A DNA stretch of 64,000 nucleotides from Chalara sp. BL73 (Eukaryota; Ascomycota; Leotiomycetes; Helotiales). This document shows, one piece after another, positions 1-12,411 of the stretch. The notes under the pieces were generated by a model. It saw only the letters and a program-made list of their open reading frames with translations, did not search any database and was not told the DNA's origin. The translations under genes and the position numbers were made by a program. The DNA is taken from the NCBI GenBank assembly GCA_918026815.1, contig CAKJVC010000010.1:498501-562500 (forward strand), written 5' to 3'. How positions within the stretch are numbered: position 1 is the stretch's first letter; every line of letters starts with the position of its first letter.

Positions 1-1
1 G

Positions 2-1925
2 ATCGAGGGGTTCAAGAAAGGCACGGATCCGCGGTCGCCGGAGTACTGGGGGGATGTCGGGGACTTCGACCAGCGGATGGTGGAGATGGAATCGGTTGCC
101 TACGCGCTGCTGGCGTCGCCGCGTATCTTTGGGTTCGGAGGCGACGGGGAGACGAGGGGCAACTTGACGGCGTGGCTGGGGCGGATTAATGGGCGGGCCA
201 TGCCGGCGAACAATTGGCGGTGGTTCCGCGTGTTTGTGAACCTGGCGCTGGTGCGCGTTTTGGGCGTCCCGCTCGATGAGCTCAAGACGTTTATCGAGGC
301 CGACCTCGAAATGTTAGATGGTTTTGAGATCGGGGAGGGCTGGTCGTCGGATGGGCTATGGTCGGCCGATAGGAGGCAGGCGGATTATTACTCCGGGAGC
401 TTTGCTATTCAGTTCGCGCAGCTGCTTTTCGTGAGATTAGCACCCGACTATGATGTGCAACGAACGGAGAAGTACAAGCAACAGGCTTGCGATTTTGCTC
501 AACGTTTCTGGAGGTATTTCGGCACTGATGGTAAGACCCCCTGGACGAATTCGGTGAAGATTTCTGAAGAATGAGTTAGGTTCTGCAATTCCCTTTGGTC
601 GAAGTCTCACCTACCGGTTTGCTTTTGCTGCTTTTTGGGGAGCCGCTGCGGCCGCTGATATCAAGCTCCCTGAGCCCTTAGATCATCCTGGGGTTGTGAA
701 AGGGTTACTCCTACGTCATCTCCGTTGGTGGTCAAAGCAGTCTCATATTTTCAATCTCGACGGAACGCTCAATATTGGTTATACATACCCTAATATGTAT
801 ATGTCGGAAGATTACAACTCACCGCAGTCAGTATACTGGTGCTTGAAGTCGTTCATCGCTCTTAGCATTCCGGAAGACAATCCATTCTGGTCCTGTGAGG
901 AGAAGCCACATCCTATGGCCATTTCCCAGACTTCTAAAACCCTTCCAAAAGTGACTTTAGTCTGGCCACCAAGGCAGATATTGTGTAACACCCCAGAACA
1001 TCATTTCATGCTGTCTACCGGCCAGTCGACGAGGAAGAACCACAAAGCTCGAGAATCCAAGTACGCGAAGTTTGCGTACTCGTCTGTATTCGCATTCAGT
1101 GTGTCAATTGGGCCGCTTCTGGAGCAGATGGCGCCTGACAGCACGCTTTGTATCAGTAAGGACGACGGAGAATCGTGGAGAGTTGCTTGGGAGCCTTCTA
1201 GTGTCCAGCATGGCTCTATACAAGTTGGAGATGAAGTCCTCCCAACCCTTGTGAGTAGTTGGAAACCATGGAAGCCAATTGGGCTGGTGATCCATACCAC
1301 GTTAGTTCCTCCAGCCAGGCGGTGGCCGGGCTGGCATATCAGAATCCACAAGGTGGAATGGGACTCTGCTGCTACGGACGGGGAAAGGGTTAGGCGGCTG
1401 CGGTGCCTTGACAGCGGGTTTGCCGTGTCAGCGCAGACATCGAAAGGAGAATCTCTCTTCGAGAAGCCGTACAGCCAAGCTTTTCTGCGAAGTCAGGAGG
1501 AATCTGAAAATTGGTGGAAGGACGACACAAGCTCTCTGATCGTATCAAGCGGCGGTGCGAGCGGTGTAAGGGACCTCACACCCAGCTTCATGCAGGGTCA
1601 CCAGTCTGATGGAACCTTCACCAATAGGAAACACGAACTGAAGAGCCAGAGCATAATAATCAAGCCGGACGCGAACACAAATATTATCAGTCAAAGGACG
1701 CTGCTCCCTTCAGTGCAGCATACGGCAGACTATGACATACAAAGCGGAGAGGAAAGAGTTGCCCAAGTGCACCCGAATCTATGGTCCTTCACGGTGGTCA
1801 CTGGCATATTTGCCATAGGGCCGTCTCAAAGATCAGCGGATGAGATCTGGGATATGTGGATGACACCACCGACGGGAGATCTGGACTGCAAACCTGGGGG
1901 CCAAGGTATTATTACATTCAATTGA
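2..1925 (+). CDS. DUF2264-family protein, 5' end outside window
   Basis: Two exons are visible, <2-530 and 580-1925, giving 624 residues. The frame is open at the left edge, so the start lies outside the window. A 49-bp GT..AG intron (531-579) joins the exons in phase and links the first exon to [15 protein letters not shown]. Motifs such as [29 protein letters not shown] and [20 protein letters not shown] are typical of DUF2264 proteins of fungi and bacteria, which have an (alpha/alpha)-toroid-like N-terminal part. The biochemical role of the family is not settled; a link to polysaccharide or glycoside metabolism is only suggested by fold. The first 300 bp are clearly more GC-rich than the rest of the gene. 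Family assignment is fairly sure, function unknown. Confidence 0.85.
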
Positions 1926-4900
1926 GGATAATAAGCATGGCTGCGTGCATCTTGGATGGCATACATCTGTATACAAAACGGAGAAAGAGATATTGGTGAA
2001 ACTGGTGGTTTTTGTACAAGAAGCAGCGTAGAGTTTTGGATCTGAGTTGTGGGTTCAAGTTAGATGTAGCCTCGAGCGCCTTTCCCAAGAGTTGCACTCC
2101 AGAGCGTCCGAGGTGACTGATAGAAAGGCCAACTGTAATCTTGACAATTGGGGGAACATCGTGAGTGCGTTGAGCAATACCTGGGCCATTAGTTCCCTAC
2201 AGAATGCATCGACCCGTTCTGTTTGAAGCTGTAGATTATGTGCCATGTCATCACAACAGACATGATCTTTGTCCTTTCCATTGCCTATTTGGGCGATTCG
2301 GTCAGAATCAAGCTTTTGCTGTATTCATCAACTTGCAGATGGCTTGCTGCATACGGCGCCATGATGGTCCCGCTCCACATAGCATCCGGATTCCAGCTTC
2401 TCGCCCCGCTCCAACATGACTTGTCATGGAACGCTCTCCGCAAACCTTATTACCAAGCAGCACTATTGTAAAGCCAATGAGCCGAATGGGCTCACTAATC
2501 CTTAAGCCTACGACACGCCATGTTTTCAAATGAGAGGTGTGAAAGGAGGCGACTAGCTTTTTCGGCTCCTGCTAGCGTCCCAGCCCGGTGAACCGGGAGA
2601 TAAACAGGAGCGACTGCCAAGTTGATAAGACCCTAGTCCAGTAGAGGCAACACAATAACCTTTTTGGCACTGCTTGCTGATAGGACTATCAGTATCGCGA
2701 GCAAACGTGGGAGCTTAGGTCTCGAAGAACATAAGCACAATTGTGATAGGCTTTGCGACCCGTGCTGGCTGATTCTATCGCCTATGTAAACTCCGTAAGA
2801 GCACAGATTGTGAGACCAGAGAATAATGTAAAGAAGCTGAATCTTCGATTTGAGAAGAGAGGAGGTCGGAGTCGGACGAGGGCCCTTGTAAAGTAACAAG
2901 AGTAAAAGATAGGCAATGGAAGTTTCCAAGACTCCAGGCGCAATTTCATAACGACCCCTGAATCGTAAGGACGGGGGAGATTGATAATATGGGGAAGGAC
3001 ATGCATTTGAGATGGAGACTCCATATATATAAAAAACCAATGCTCCTCTCACGTGAGACATGTATTGTACGGGGATTTTCCGTCTCATAGCCTTGCCAAG
3101 AGAGGACGGTTGATTCAAACATGAAGATATTCGCTGTGACGTGGTTGTATATCTGTTCATGATTTCACTGAAACGCAAGTTGCAACAATTTTCACTGCCG
3201 GCAGCACTAAACCCCAGTAGCCATATGCTCGGAGGGAACATGGTTTCTGAACAGCCCGAAAGCGAGAGCGAGACGTGCCTCCTGCATAGTTTCCTTCGTG
3301 GAACTTCCCATCACGTAGCATAAGCCACCCCGTTGAGAAGATCTGAGGATCCCCCTGCAGTCATGAAGCCCTAAAGTTACGCAGCCCTAAAATTATGAGA
3401 ACCTATGAATTTGTGAAATTGTGAAACTTTATGAAAGTTGTGCAAAGCGTGCATAAAAATAAATAAAGCCGCCCGGTCGGACGCTCGCGCTTTGGTCGGC
3501 CGAGCGACAGGAAGTGTTTCCAACTTCGCGACCGAAGATGGGTGACTAACTCCCGGCTCATACAGAAACAAAACGTTGTTTAGTGGCCCCCAGAAGATCT
3601 ACAGGGCTGGGCCCCTCGGTCGCTGATAAATTGATGTTACCCAACTCGGGATTCATGAGAGCCCGATAACCCGCGATACAAGGAGAAGGGGCACCGGCCA
3701 TCGCGTTGATCCAACGTAATTTTGAGCAGAGTTTTAGCTTGCAAAAGAACAGCTGATGTTTAGAGTTGGGAACGAGCTGGCTGAGGCATCTGATGCGTTG
3801 CTGGGAAATTGATGTTTGGGGCGCAGTTTACCCCCATATTGTGATATTGCGTGTCCAACGGCGGTTGGCATGCTTGGGTGGTCGCACGTTGGCATCAAGG
3901 TGTTTCCGCTTTGGTATGGTTGCGTCGTATATGATCTCCTCAATAAGGTTAAATGAAAATACCCTTCCAGATTGTGTAGCGTTTTGCGAATGCGACGTAT
4001 ACGATATACGACGACCGCGTTAAGATTGCCGTTCTAGGCAAGGCGCAGTTTACGAGTTTGGAGGTTTTAGGCTTGTGGATTTGTTGCGGGAACAGCCTCC
4101 AACTTTAAATTCATTGGGACAGTGGACCTAACTAGCTATCTTCTCTTTTGTCAAAGCAAGACTAGGCGAAGCCACTTACCTCATTCTAAAATACTTCAGA
4201 TGCAAAGACGACTAGGGGACCACTGAAGTGGTTTGGCCTTACAATTACTTGACCCAAATTAAAAACAAACGAACAAACAGTACCAACCGGTAAGTAAGAA
4301 GAACCCATGAAACGAGTAACGGCCATTTTGCTCCGTATCGGAGAGCCGTACATACGGACTTTTGAAGAAATTAGGTCAGCTGTCGGACGGTTCTTGTCAC
4401 TTTCGACCGTGTTCGCCCGCCGTCTCGCGGCGGACGCACAAGCGGAGGTTCGTTTAGAATCCGCTTCCGCTTTATGTACAGGAAGCCCATATGGCATACC
4501 GTAGCTGCCAAGCTCCCCCCCTTTGCGGTAGATCGTTCCATGGGAAAGGTTATTACTAATGCCTGATTACGGATCTACTTTGTAATATTTTTGGTGTTAA
4601 GGTGGGTTGATTTCAAATTCTCTGATATGACCAATACGGCTTGCTTGCTTGCTCTTCGAGAACCATTTTCTTCTGTGCGACAGGACGCTCGACGACTTCA
4701 AGGGGCCTGGGGTTTTGTCATGGCGGTAAGCACAGTACATTACGCTTACTACCCACGACTGCAGCACTATAGTGAAGTCATTCCTGGTTGGGTTATGAGC
4801 AGCCCTTTCATAGTGGGGTAAGCTTTCAGCTTATTTTGGTTATTTCGTAGGGGATATGCCTGCCTAGAGAAAGTATATGCCCAGCAAGAAAACATAAGTT

Positions 4901-6065
4901 AGCACGCCTTGCTGGCAATGCTCACCATCCTTATGCTGCCCATTCAAGATGAATGGTCAAGAACTGATCTCAACCCGCGTATAGAGGCTTTGCCTTCGCG
5001 CTGCAATCCAATCACTGTTGTGGCCTCGGATTCGGTTTCGTTTAATTTGTTGGTAGGTACGACAGCTGAAGTGAGGTTCAACCCAATAGTTAAACTTTGC
5101 GAAATTTGTTAAATTGGTCTGGTTGGATTACCTTTTTTTTTGTTGTAAATATATTTAGAGTTCCTTGGGTCAACCTCACCTCATGTCAGGTATAAACTTA
5201 ATCATGAGAACGGCCTCTGATCACAATTTCTGGTGCTACAGGAGGCATTCCAGGCACCAGGATATTTCATGCTATTAATCAAGGTTGTCGAGACTGAGGC
5301 TTCCCTTTCGCTTTCTCTTGTCAGGATGCCCAAGCAACGCTGAGCCACAGTGTATACGTTGTTCATCCTCAAATCTACCTAACCCTGATCCTTGGATTGG
5401 CTAGGCGTAAACGTTTTGGTAGGTTTGCTCGATTTGAGTGTGCATTAACAGTGTGGTTGAACCGTTCGGCCACCGTAACCGTGGGGCGGATGTCAGCAGT
5501 AAATGTGCATCCGAGACCAATGCACCACTCAAGACACGACTTATCCGAACATAGCTTCTTTCCATATGCTGGTCCCTACAAAGGAAAAACTAACTCCACC
5601 TCAAATAAAGCCTTGATGAGTCTTTATGATGCATTTAAGTTTTATCGCTGGATTCTCCTCCACATAATCGTCAACCTCATCCCTGTTTTATGAGAGTCCA
5701 ATGCTCTGGGCTGTGGCTATCGCAATACCCTGTTGACGGTCGTATATATCTATTCAAGCCTCCCTGATTGTGCACTGGGACGATCGACAAGCAAGATCAC
5801 CTTGACGAACGGCTGGCGCACTTTATATCCGTCCTCCGCTGATAAATCCAGTTATATCTGTCAAGATCCACAACCCTGTATATTACACTCACATTCACCG
5901 CGGCATTTACTAGGACCATTTTCCCTTGCGGACTTAAGAGACCCCGACCCCATTAATCCCTGGATCACAGTCAGGCGCGAAGAAGGCAGCCTGACATAAT
6001 CGTCAAAAAATTGGTACCCGCTCTCGCGCTCGGAACCAGAAGCCAGGGTGCTGTGACATTTCTCG
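1926..6065. other. 4.1-kb intergenic tract without a supported gene
   Basis: The longest open frame here is 202 codons on the minus strand (2633-3241). It has no recognisable motif, and its leucine/serine-rich composition looks like translated non-coding DNA. I saw no RNA gene. An imperfect inverted repeat lies at about 5063-5190 and is listed separately. Confidence 0.5.
5063..5190. repeat. Imperfect inverted repeat
   Basis: An arm near 5068-5086 (GAAGTGAGGTTCAACCCA) matches the reverse complement of an arm near 5165-5184 (GAGGTGAGGTTGACCCA) with few mismatches. About 80 bp of AT-rich DNA with a T9-10 run separates them. It could fold as a hairpin or be part of a small degraded element. No target duplication was identified. 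Confidence 0.3.
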
Positions 6066-6074
6066 ATATATATC
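6066..6074 (+). promoter_or_regulatory. Putative TATA element of the Zn2Cys6 gene
   Basis: An ATATATATC run lies about 50 bp upstream of the ATG at 6124. The spacing leaves only a short leader, so the assignment is tentative. Confidence 0.25.
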
Positions 6075-6123
6075 TAAACCCCCCCCTTACAGGCAGTTCT
6101 CAAAATTCTACCCCGCTGTTACA

Positions 6124-7455
6124 ATGTCGCATTCACCTATTACTCCTCCATTGGAGGATAGCAATAAGTCACATTCAGTCAGGAGATCTACCAAACAATC
6201 AAAACATATAAGTCGAGCATCGAAAAGATCGTCGACCACTTCATCGCATGAACACGGCGCTGTTGTTATCGATGGCAGGCATAAGAGAGTATGGAAAGCT
6301 TGTGAACGATGTAGAATGAAAAAAACGAAGGTATATTACCATATGTTTCACTGCTCCGTCTCATGAAGACATGGAATCTAATCCGATCTTATTAGTGTGA
6401 CGGAGAATCTCCATGTAAGCGTTGTAAGGATGATGGTTTAGTTTGCACTGCTGGGAGCAGGAAAAAGACGGAGTTCAAACAGCTACCACGAGGGTGAGCA
6501 TTGCAATACTGACTTCAAAAGATTGGCATAAGGCTAATGCATTGTTCATAGATATGCTGAGGTTCTTGAAAATACCCAATATGCCCTCATAGCCACAGTG
6601 CAGAAGCTCTATACCATGATCAGGAATAATGAGCCTTGGGAATTGGGAGAGCCGGAGATGAATGATAGAGGCCAGCCAGTCATCCATGATATAGCATCTA
6701 AGCTTGGTTGCATACGACCGTCACCGGATCTTCCTTACGGTTTTCCAGAAGGAGCCGAGGACTTTGCGGAACTGCAAGCCCAGCTACAGAATGCTCATTC
6801 CGAAATAGGTTCGGATGATGTGCATATTAAGACAGAGGAGTCATCATCTAACTCTCCGGATCCTGCAAGACATGAACGTGCGAGCAGTAGTGAGAGTGAT
6901 CACTCAGACTTGGCCAAAGGGTTTGATCAATGGGCGCAGCAACAGCAGCAGGCTTCCAAGGCCTCTCTTATTGATATGTCTAACGCGAAGCCCACGCCGC
7001 TGAATATTTCACAAGATGGCCCCCACATGGATGGTCACTCCCCATATTCATCATCCACATCCTTTGATACGCCTGCTTCTGCCTCATTACCTTCCCCGAT
7101 ATTCACAGAGTTCCATACCGGCTCTCCACTTATTCGCAACGACTCTCCATTCAACCAATGGGCAGCGAGCGACGAGTATCTTTCCACCGGACACCCTCTT
7201 AATCTCACTGCAAATTTCATGACACAACAACAATATCAACCTATCCCAACGTCATTACCTTTTGAATGCTCCGGGCTTTCGCGATCATTCATGCCCGCTA
7301 ATATTCTAAAGTCGACACAATTATCTGATGGGTTAAATTTTATTGATGGGACAATTCGGCCGATGATGCTGGAGCGCAATGGTGGGTATGACGGTATGGA
7401 GAGCATGATGTTCCCCACAGCTGGAGACTACGATACGCAAATGGGAATGGCATAA
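6124..7455 (+). CDS. Zn(II)2Cys6 transcription factor without an MHR domain
   Basis: Three exons, 6124-6330, 6396-6493 and 6552-7455, encode 402 residues. The introns are 65 and 58 bp. The zinc cluster is canonical, C-X2-C-X6-C-X5-C-X2-C-X6-C, with cysteines at 60, 63, 70, 76, 79 and 86. A basic stretch precedes it and a KTEFKQLPRGYAEVLE linker follows. The first intron falls exactly before Cys70, so splicing is needed to build the DNA-binding domain. The rest is Ser/Pro/Gln-rich with acidic patches, as in activation regions, and the large fungal_trans (MHR) domain is absent. It should be a nuclear sequence-specific regulator of CGG-type sites. The target genes cannot be read from context: it stands alone between two gene-poor tracts. 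Confidence 0.88.
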
Positions 7456-10400
7456 GATCGATATCTTAGTTACATGTTCATATTCGCGTGTCCGTTTTTA
7501 GCGATCATATGGTTTGCACGGCGTCGCAAATTCATAATACTTGGGGCCTGGAGTCTACGATCTTTTTACCGTTACGATTCTCGGTGTAGATATGATGTAC
7601 TTGTACGCGAGGAAGGCTTTTATCTGCCTTCAAAAGGGTGGGCATTGGGTCTGGCGTTGGGAAAGGAGATACCTTTGGATAAGGCTAATGGGAAACATCA
7701 ATCTGTGTCAATTGACCTATCCAAACTATTTCTCAGCTCAAAGCTACTGGTGCTCATCTCTCTTTGGCTATTGAATGCTATTTAGGTGATCAATCACTGC
7801 TCTTTCATGAACCCGCGGTCAGGACGCGCCATCAATTTACTGTCCTATGCCAGGCGTCTTATTTAAATTGGTAACCACTAATAATAAAAGCAACGCCTCC
7901 TCACAGCATATGCATGTCCGTCTCCATAATCGACCCTCGTCAGAGAGCATACACATCAAACGCCATGGCAATTGATTACACACTTCGACCTCCCCACTCT
8001 TTGTGCGCCTGTACATTGATTACAGCTACAAGTAAATGTATGCACGCCCTCAGATCTCTGAAGCACTTACTTCCACAATTCGGTAGCCGTTCGAATACCG
8101 AGCATGCAAATGCACAATAAGGGCATGACTTGAGAGCGCATCGTTACATACCGCAGACAAGACTGTTTCCCTTTCCAGCCCCGTTAGACTACCGCCGCAG
8201 CTGCGCAAACCACATCTACCCCCAATTGGCCAGCACGCATTAGAACAACTGCAGACAAACTACTGGGCAAATGCCGGAGCTTGCATATCCAATGAATACC
8301 CTTTCCGCTGTATACGCGGCTTGTATCACGCACATTATTCTCTCTTTTACCCTGCTATGCTGAATTATCGTCGTGTGGTCGCACTCGGGAGTTCGCGCGT
8401 TTGAAAATCGTTGGAGGCCTGCCTTTGAAAATCCGATCTCGCGACGCCAGAGAAAGAAAAAAAAAAAAAAAAAAGGAGAGGGAAAAAGGTGTGGTTCGGA
8501 CGGCGCCCAGAACCACCCGAACCCCGAACCAGGCGCCATCACAGGTGTTCATGAAGGTGTGTGCTAGTCCCAAGTAGTAGAGCTGTCAGGTTCGCAAAAA
8601 ATATCCGACTGGAATAAATGAGACCAGCCTCGCCAATCGGTGAGTTTGTACCCTCGGCGTGGTCAGGTGCATGGGGGTTCCCATAAATTGCTCCATAGGG
8701 CGTTCGTTGCATAACCCATTTCATAACTTATGCAAATGCTGTCTTTATCTCCGCGCCGGACTTGCTGTCAAATAGGATGCAGACCGGAGAGCCTTTTTTT
8801 CTGATCTGATCCTACCCCTTGACCATGGACTTCCATGGCATGGAATCCGCGGATTTCTGATTGTTGACTTTCACGATATCGTCTCGTCCAAAGGTACGGG
8901 AACTTCCTTTTGCTTGCCACTTATTTTGTTGATCACTTGGAGGGTAAAAGTTCCCCAGTTTGCTCTCATTTTCCCAGTAGCATTTGACAGCAAATTAAGC
9001 CCTATGGATATTCTGAGTCATATCCAAGCTACGTGGTCTTAGCACAGCGATATAATGGATTACTACATCTGAACTCTGACAATTGATTACTTATCGCCGA
9101 GGTTATGCATTTAGTACACCGTCTGAGCTGACACGGCTGAGATCTTTTTGGCCCTATGGTCCCAATGACTTCATTCGGACTTGACAAAGATGCGAAGCTG
9201 CAGTTCTAGCGCAAAGTCTTACACATCTAGCTGTATCAATTTTTCAAGTACCGAAAAATAGAAGGCATCTTCGAACCTTCTATAAAGCTTAGCCTGGACA
9301 CTAATGCACACTTTATTTTGCACCGCGAAAACTTTCTCACGTGGATGGTGCCGATATGAGCTCGGTACCTATGTGCCGGGTCCCCTAGAACAACGGTGGA
9401 ATTGAGGGATTTATGATCGCATGATCTTTAATTTTCAAATATGTACGTCGCGGGATCTCCCTAGATTGTGGAGTAAGCCTCACTTATTACTATGACGAAG
9501 GGTTGACAGAATTTTGCTTCATAATTCTGGATCCATGTCCCGCCCCCTTTTTAGCCGAGCAGGGAACTTGCTGGTAGCTCTATGTTTGGAATTTCTCTTT
9601 CCTAAGAAGTTTAGTTTAGCTAGACAATGAGACCTCCGAGTTTTTTTTTTTTTATAGTTTTTTCTTTAGATATTTACTCTAATTAGACACAATATACTTG
9701 TTACAGGCATCTGATTTCGGAACCGGAAGAGGAAGGCTTTATGCATGCTATCCTTGGACTCGGGACCGGGCACTAACTCACTGGTGAACAATGTGCTGCC
9801 GGTCACACGTCATTTTCTTCCGTTATGAGGAGAATATCGCAAACATAAAGATATCGAGTGCTTTGTGCAAGTGCCCCTGTATCTCGTGATGTACATGTGA
9901 GGTGAATCTCACGGTCTTAGCACGCTGCTGACACCCTTTGATACAATCGGCTCAGGCCAAATGCTCTTTTGAAAAAGTATCATCTGACATTTTCTTTACA
10001 TACGCCTGGTTTTTGAACCATAACTGGCCATGCTCTGGCGTCTCCAGTGTGCCCAACCGCCGCATCTTTCTCGATGCAGATAAAGCCACCTGGACGAGAG
10101 CGCGCGGCCGAATTTGATTAAATATACTTGTCTGACATGATATTCTGCAACATGCGGAAGTCCATCCCAAGAGCAAAATAAAATATTGGAAAAAGCCGTT
10201 TAGAAGGAGACTGAAGTCGACATACGGTTACGCTTCCTCCTTGTCGCCTTCCTGCTTGTGGAACGGAGCGTTTGCCTTATATGGGCAAAGATGTTTTTTA
10301 ATAAAAAAACTAAAACTAAAAAATATAATATTGATTAAACGCATGAAAGGGCCATTCCTGAACGTTATTTCAACTTTCTCCCAGATAGAGATGACGTTGG

Positions 10401-11241
10401 CATTGCGGTAGTCTGATCCAGTTTGATCTAACTCAAACCTGACAACAACAATCTAGTACGATATCCCGCGGCAAGGCGATCGTGACAGCATATTTACTGA
10501 AAGTTGGTCGAGTTACTGGTGTCAAAATTACTTATACTAAAACCGTGTGGGAAGAGTTAAATCACTGAACTATGAAGATTTAAAGGTTTGTATCCGAAGC
10601 AAGGCCTAAAGCGAAAGCAGCATGTGAACTACTGATACATACCATTGGCATGGCATGAGGGCTGCAGAGTCTTTATGATAGCTACGGAACATGTCATATT
10701 GTAATTACCCCTTCATAAAATGGGATCAACAAGGTTGAGACCTGGGGGAAGTCTGCTGATAGGTATCCCAATTGGTTATTGCTCATGGAGGTCCTCAAGC
10801 TACATTTACAAATTCAGCTGGCTCATATAATGAGAGGGTACTAAGCGCTATCAGTTCAGCAATTCTCACATATCCTTTTGTGAACACCACGTTATTTGGT
10901 TCAAGCCTGTTCCGAGCTTACTTACTTCTTCCAATTAAACCTAGCATCAACTCAACTTCAGCCACCGAAATACCAGGAATAGAAGAAAATTTGCAAATTC
11001 AGTCAGACGCCCAATACTATTCCACCGGAATTCGCTCAAATAAATTCCCATCAGACGATACCGGTTATTAGCATCCCAAGCCATGGCTGCCGTTTCGTGC
11101 CCTGCCAAGCCGGCTTGAGAACGGCTCGGCTCGGATAATACTTAGTCATCATATCTCTTAACAACTTTGTTCCTTGCTGGCTAGTTAACTTCCAGTCCGT
11201 AACGCAAGCTCAGAGAAGCAACTGCTTTGCATTTGAACGCG
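7456..11241. other. 3.8-kb intergenic tract
   Basis: Only short open frames are present and none has family motifs; several begin at TTG or GTG. Low-complexity sites are an A18 run at 8457-8474 and a T13 run near 9641-9653. The frame at 8240-8542 on the minus strand is the translation of that homopolymer and was not accepted. Confidence 0.5.
8457..8474. repeat. Poly(A) tract
   Basis: Eighteen consecutive A residues follow AGAG and precede GGAGAGGG. It is a simple repeat. There is no coding sequence upstream that would make it a retrotransposed tail. Confidence 0.8.
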
Positions 11242-12411
11242 ATGGAGGAGGCTGAGGAACTACCAGTGCTGGAGGAGTTTCGCTATTTTCTAGATCTTCC
11301 GGAAGGCATGTTTCCAAGCTCCAACAAATAGTCAATAGCTAACATCTGCGTAGAGATTCGATGTGAAATTTACCGCCTTCTCGTTCTTAATCCTCCCCGC
11401 AAGTTTATGTATGCAGAGCCGATCAAGGGCAAGTGGTGGGATGCCGGATGGAGTCATGAGCTTGATAGCATGCCAGATCTTGATGGTAGCGATTCCGAGG
11501 ATGAAACAGACCGGATGGACCTGAAAGAAAGCAACCCTGAAGACAATGGAAGCATGTCGGGCCTGATAAAAAGTGATCTGGGGTCTTTAAAATTAAAGGG
11601 AAAGCCACTGCTTGACGTCACTGAGTGCGGTTATCGCAACGAGAGGCATTTCGAAATATTTCGAGTTAGCCGCCAGATGTATAGCGAGACGTCGACTATC
11701 TGGTACAGAGAGCTTGAGGTTTTGATCGAACCGGAGTTCATATTGTCTTTGGGGAAGAGCTTAGGTTCTCTCAAGCTCGGAGCTGCAGCAGAGGCGCAGC
11801 CTTGGGGTCATAATTCACTCAATGGAATCGGTAGGGAAGAGGGCAATGGAGGCATTGTGACATCTAAAATGCCTGAAATGGAGGGACGCATGGAACCGCA
11901 TGTTTTGGCGCGTTTTCGAAGAATACATTTTTGCGCCACATTCAGCTATCTGCACACAGAAAATATCAAATTTCAGGTACTTGATGAACTTGATGAACTT
12001 GATGCATGCACGGTTCATCCCCACCACGCAGCAGAATATAAGAAAATATTACGTGCCTCGCCATTTATGAAAATTTTTGTTAGAGTCTTATCTAACTCTC
12101 CATACATCATGAGCCTTAGGGTCTCCTTATCGGTCCAGATCATGCCAACGTCGGATTTTATGACGGATAATGAATTCGATGATGCATTCCTGGGGAAGAT
12201 TAACCAGCGGGCGACGGAGCTGTTCCTGGACAGCGGCATCTGCGATTCTCTTCTTGCTTTGTCTAATGTACAGAAATTTGATTTCGAGCTTGACCTTGGA
12301 TCCGAAAGAGACCCTTACATACCATTGCAACACCATGTAACGCAAATTCAGGAAATGAAATCAATAATCGAAAGCAATTTCAAAGACCAAGAAGTACAGC
12401 CATTTTCGTGA
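11242..12411 (+). CDS. F-box-like (LPxEIR) fungal protein with a GC-AG intron
   Basis: Exons 11242-11305 and 11354-12411 encode 373 residues. Joining them restores LDLPEEIRCEIYRLLVLNPP, which resembles the N-terminal F-box/2EXR-like motif common in fungal proteins. A second family-like block, FRVSRQMYSETSTIWYRE, follows after an acidic linker (DGSDSEDETDRMD). The 48-bp intron uses a GC donor (GCATGT) and has a CTAAC branch site about 10 bp before the acceptor. The nearest GT alternative (11310) shifts into a stop. Such proteins are usually thought to act as substrate receptors, but no partner-binding repeats are visible, so the role is unknown. Start at 11242 gives the only in-frame ATG of exon 1. 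Confidence 0.75.

Noticed and set aside
2633..3241. 202-codon minus-strand ORF beginning with ATG
   Set aside because: No domain or conserved motif; Leu/Ser/Tyr-rich composition as in translated non-coding DNA; an ORF of this length is possible by chance in 64 kb.
8080..8105. GTTCGAATAC resembling a tRNA B box
   Set aside because: The flanking bases do not form a T stem and no A box or acceptor stem could be paired.
8240..8573. Minus-strand frames with a Phe-rich run
   Set aside because: They translate the A18 tract at 8457-8474; no coding support.
10772..11071. 99-codon plus-strand ORF
   Set aside because: Starts at TTG, upstream of the F-box-like gene; no motif.
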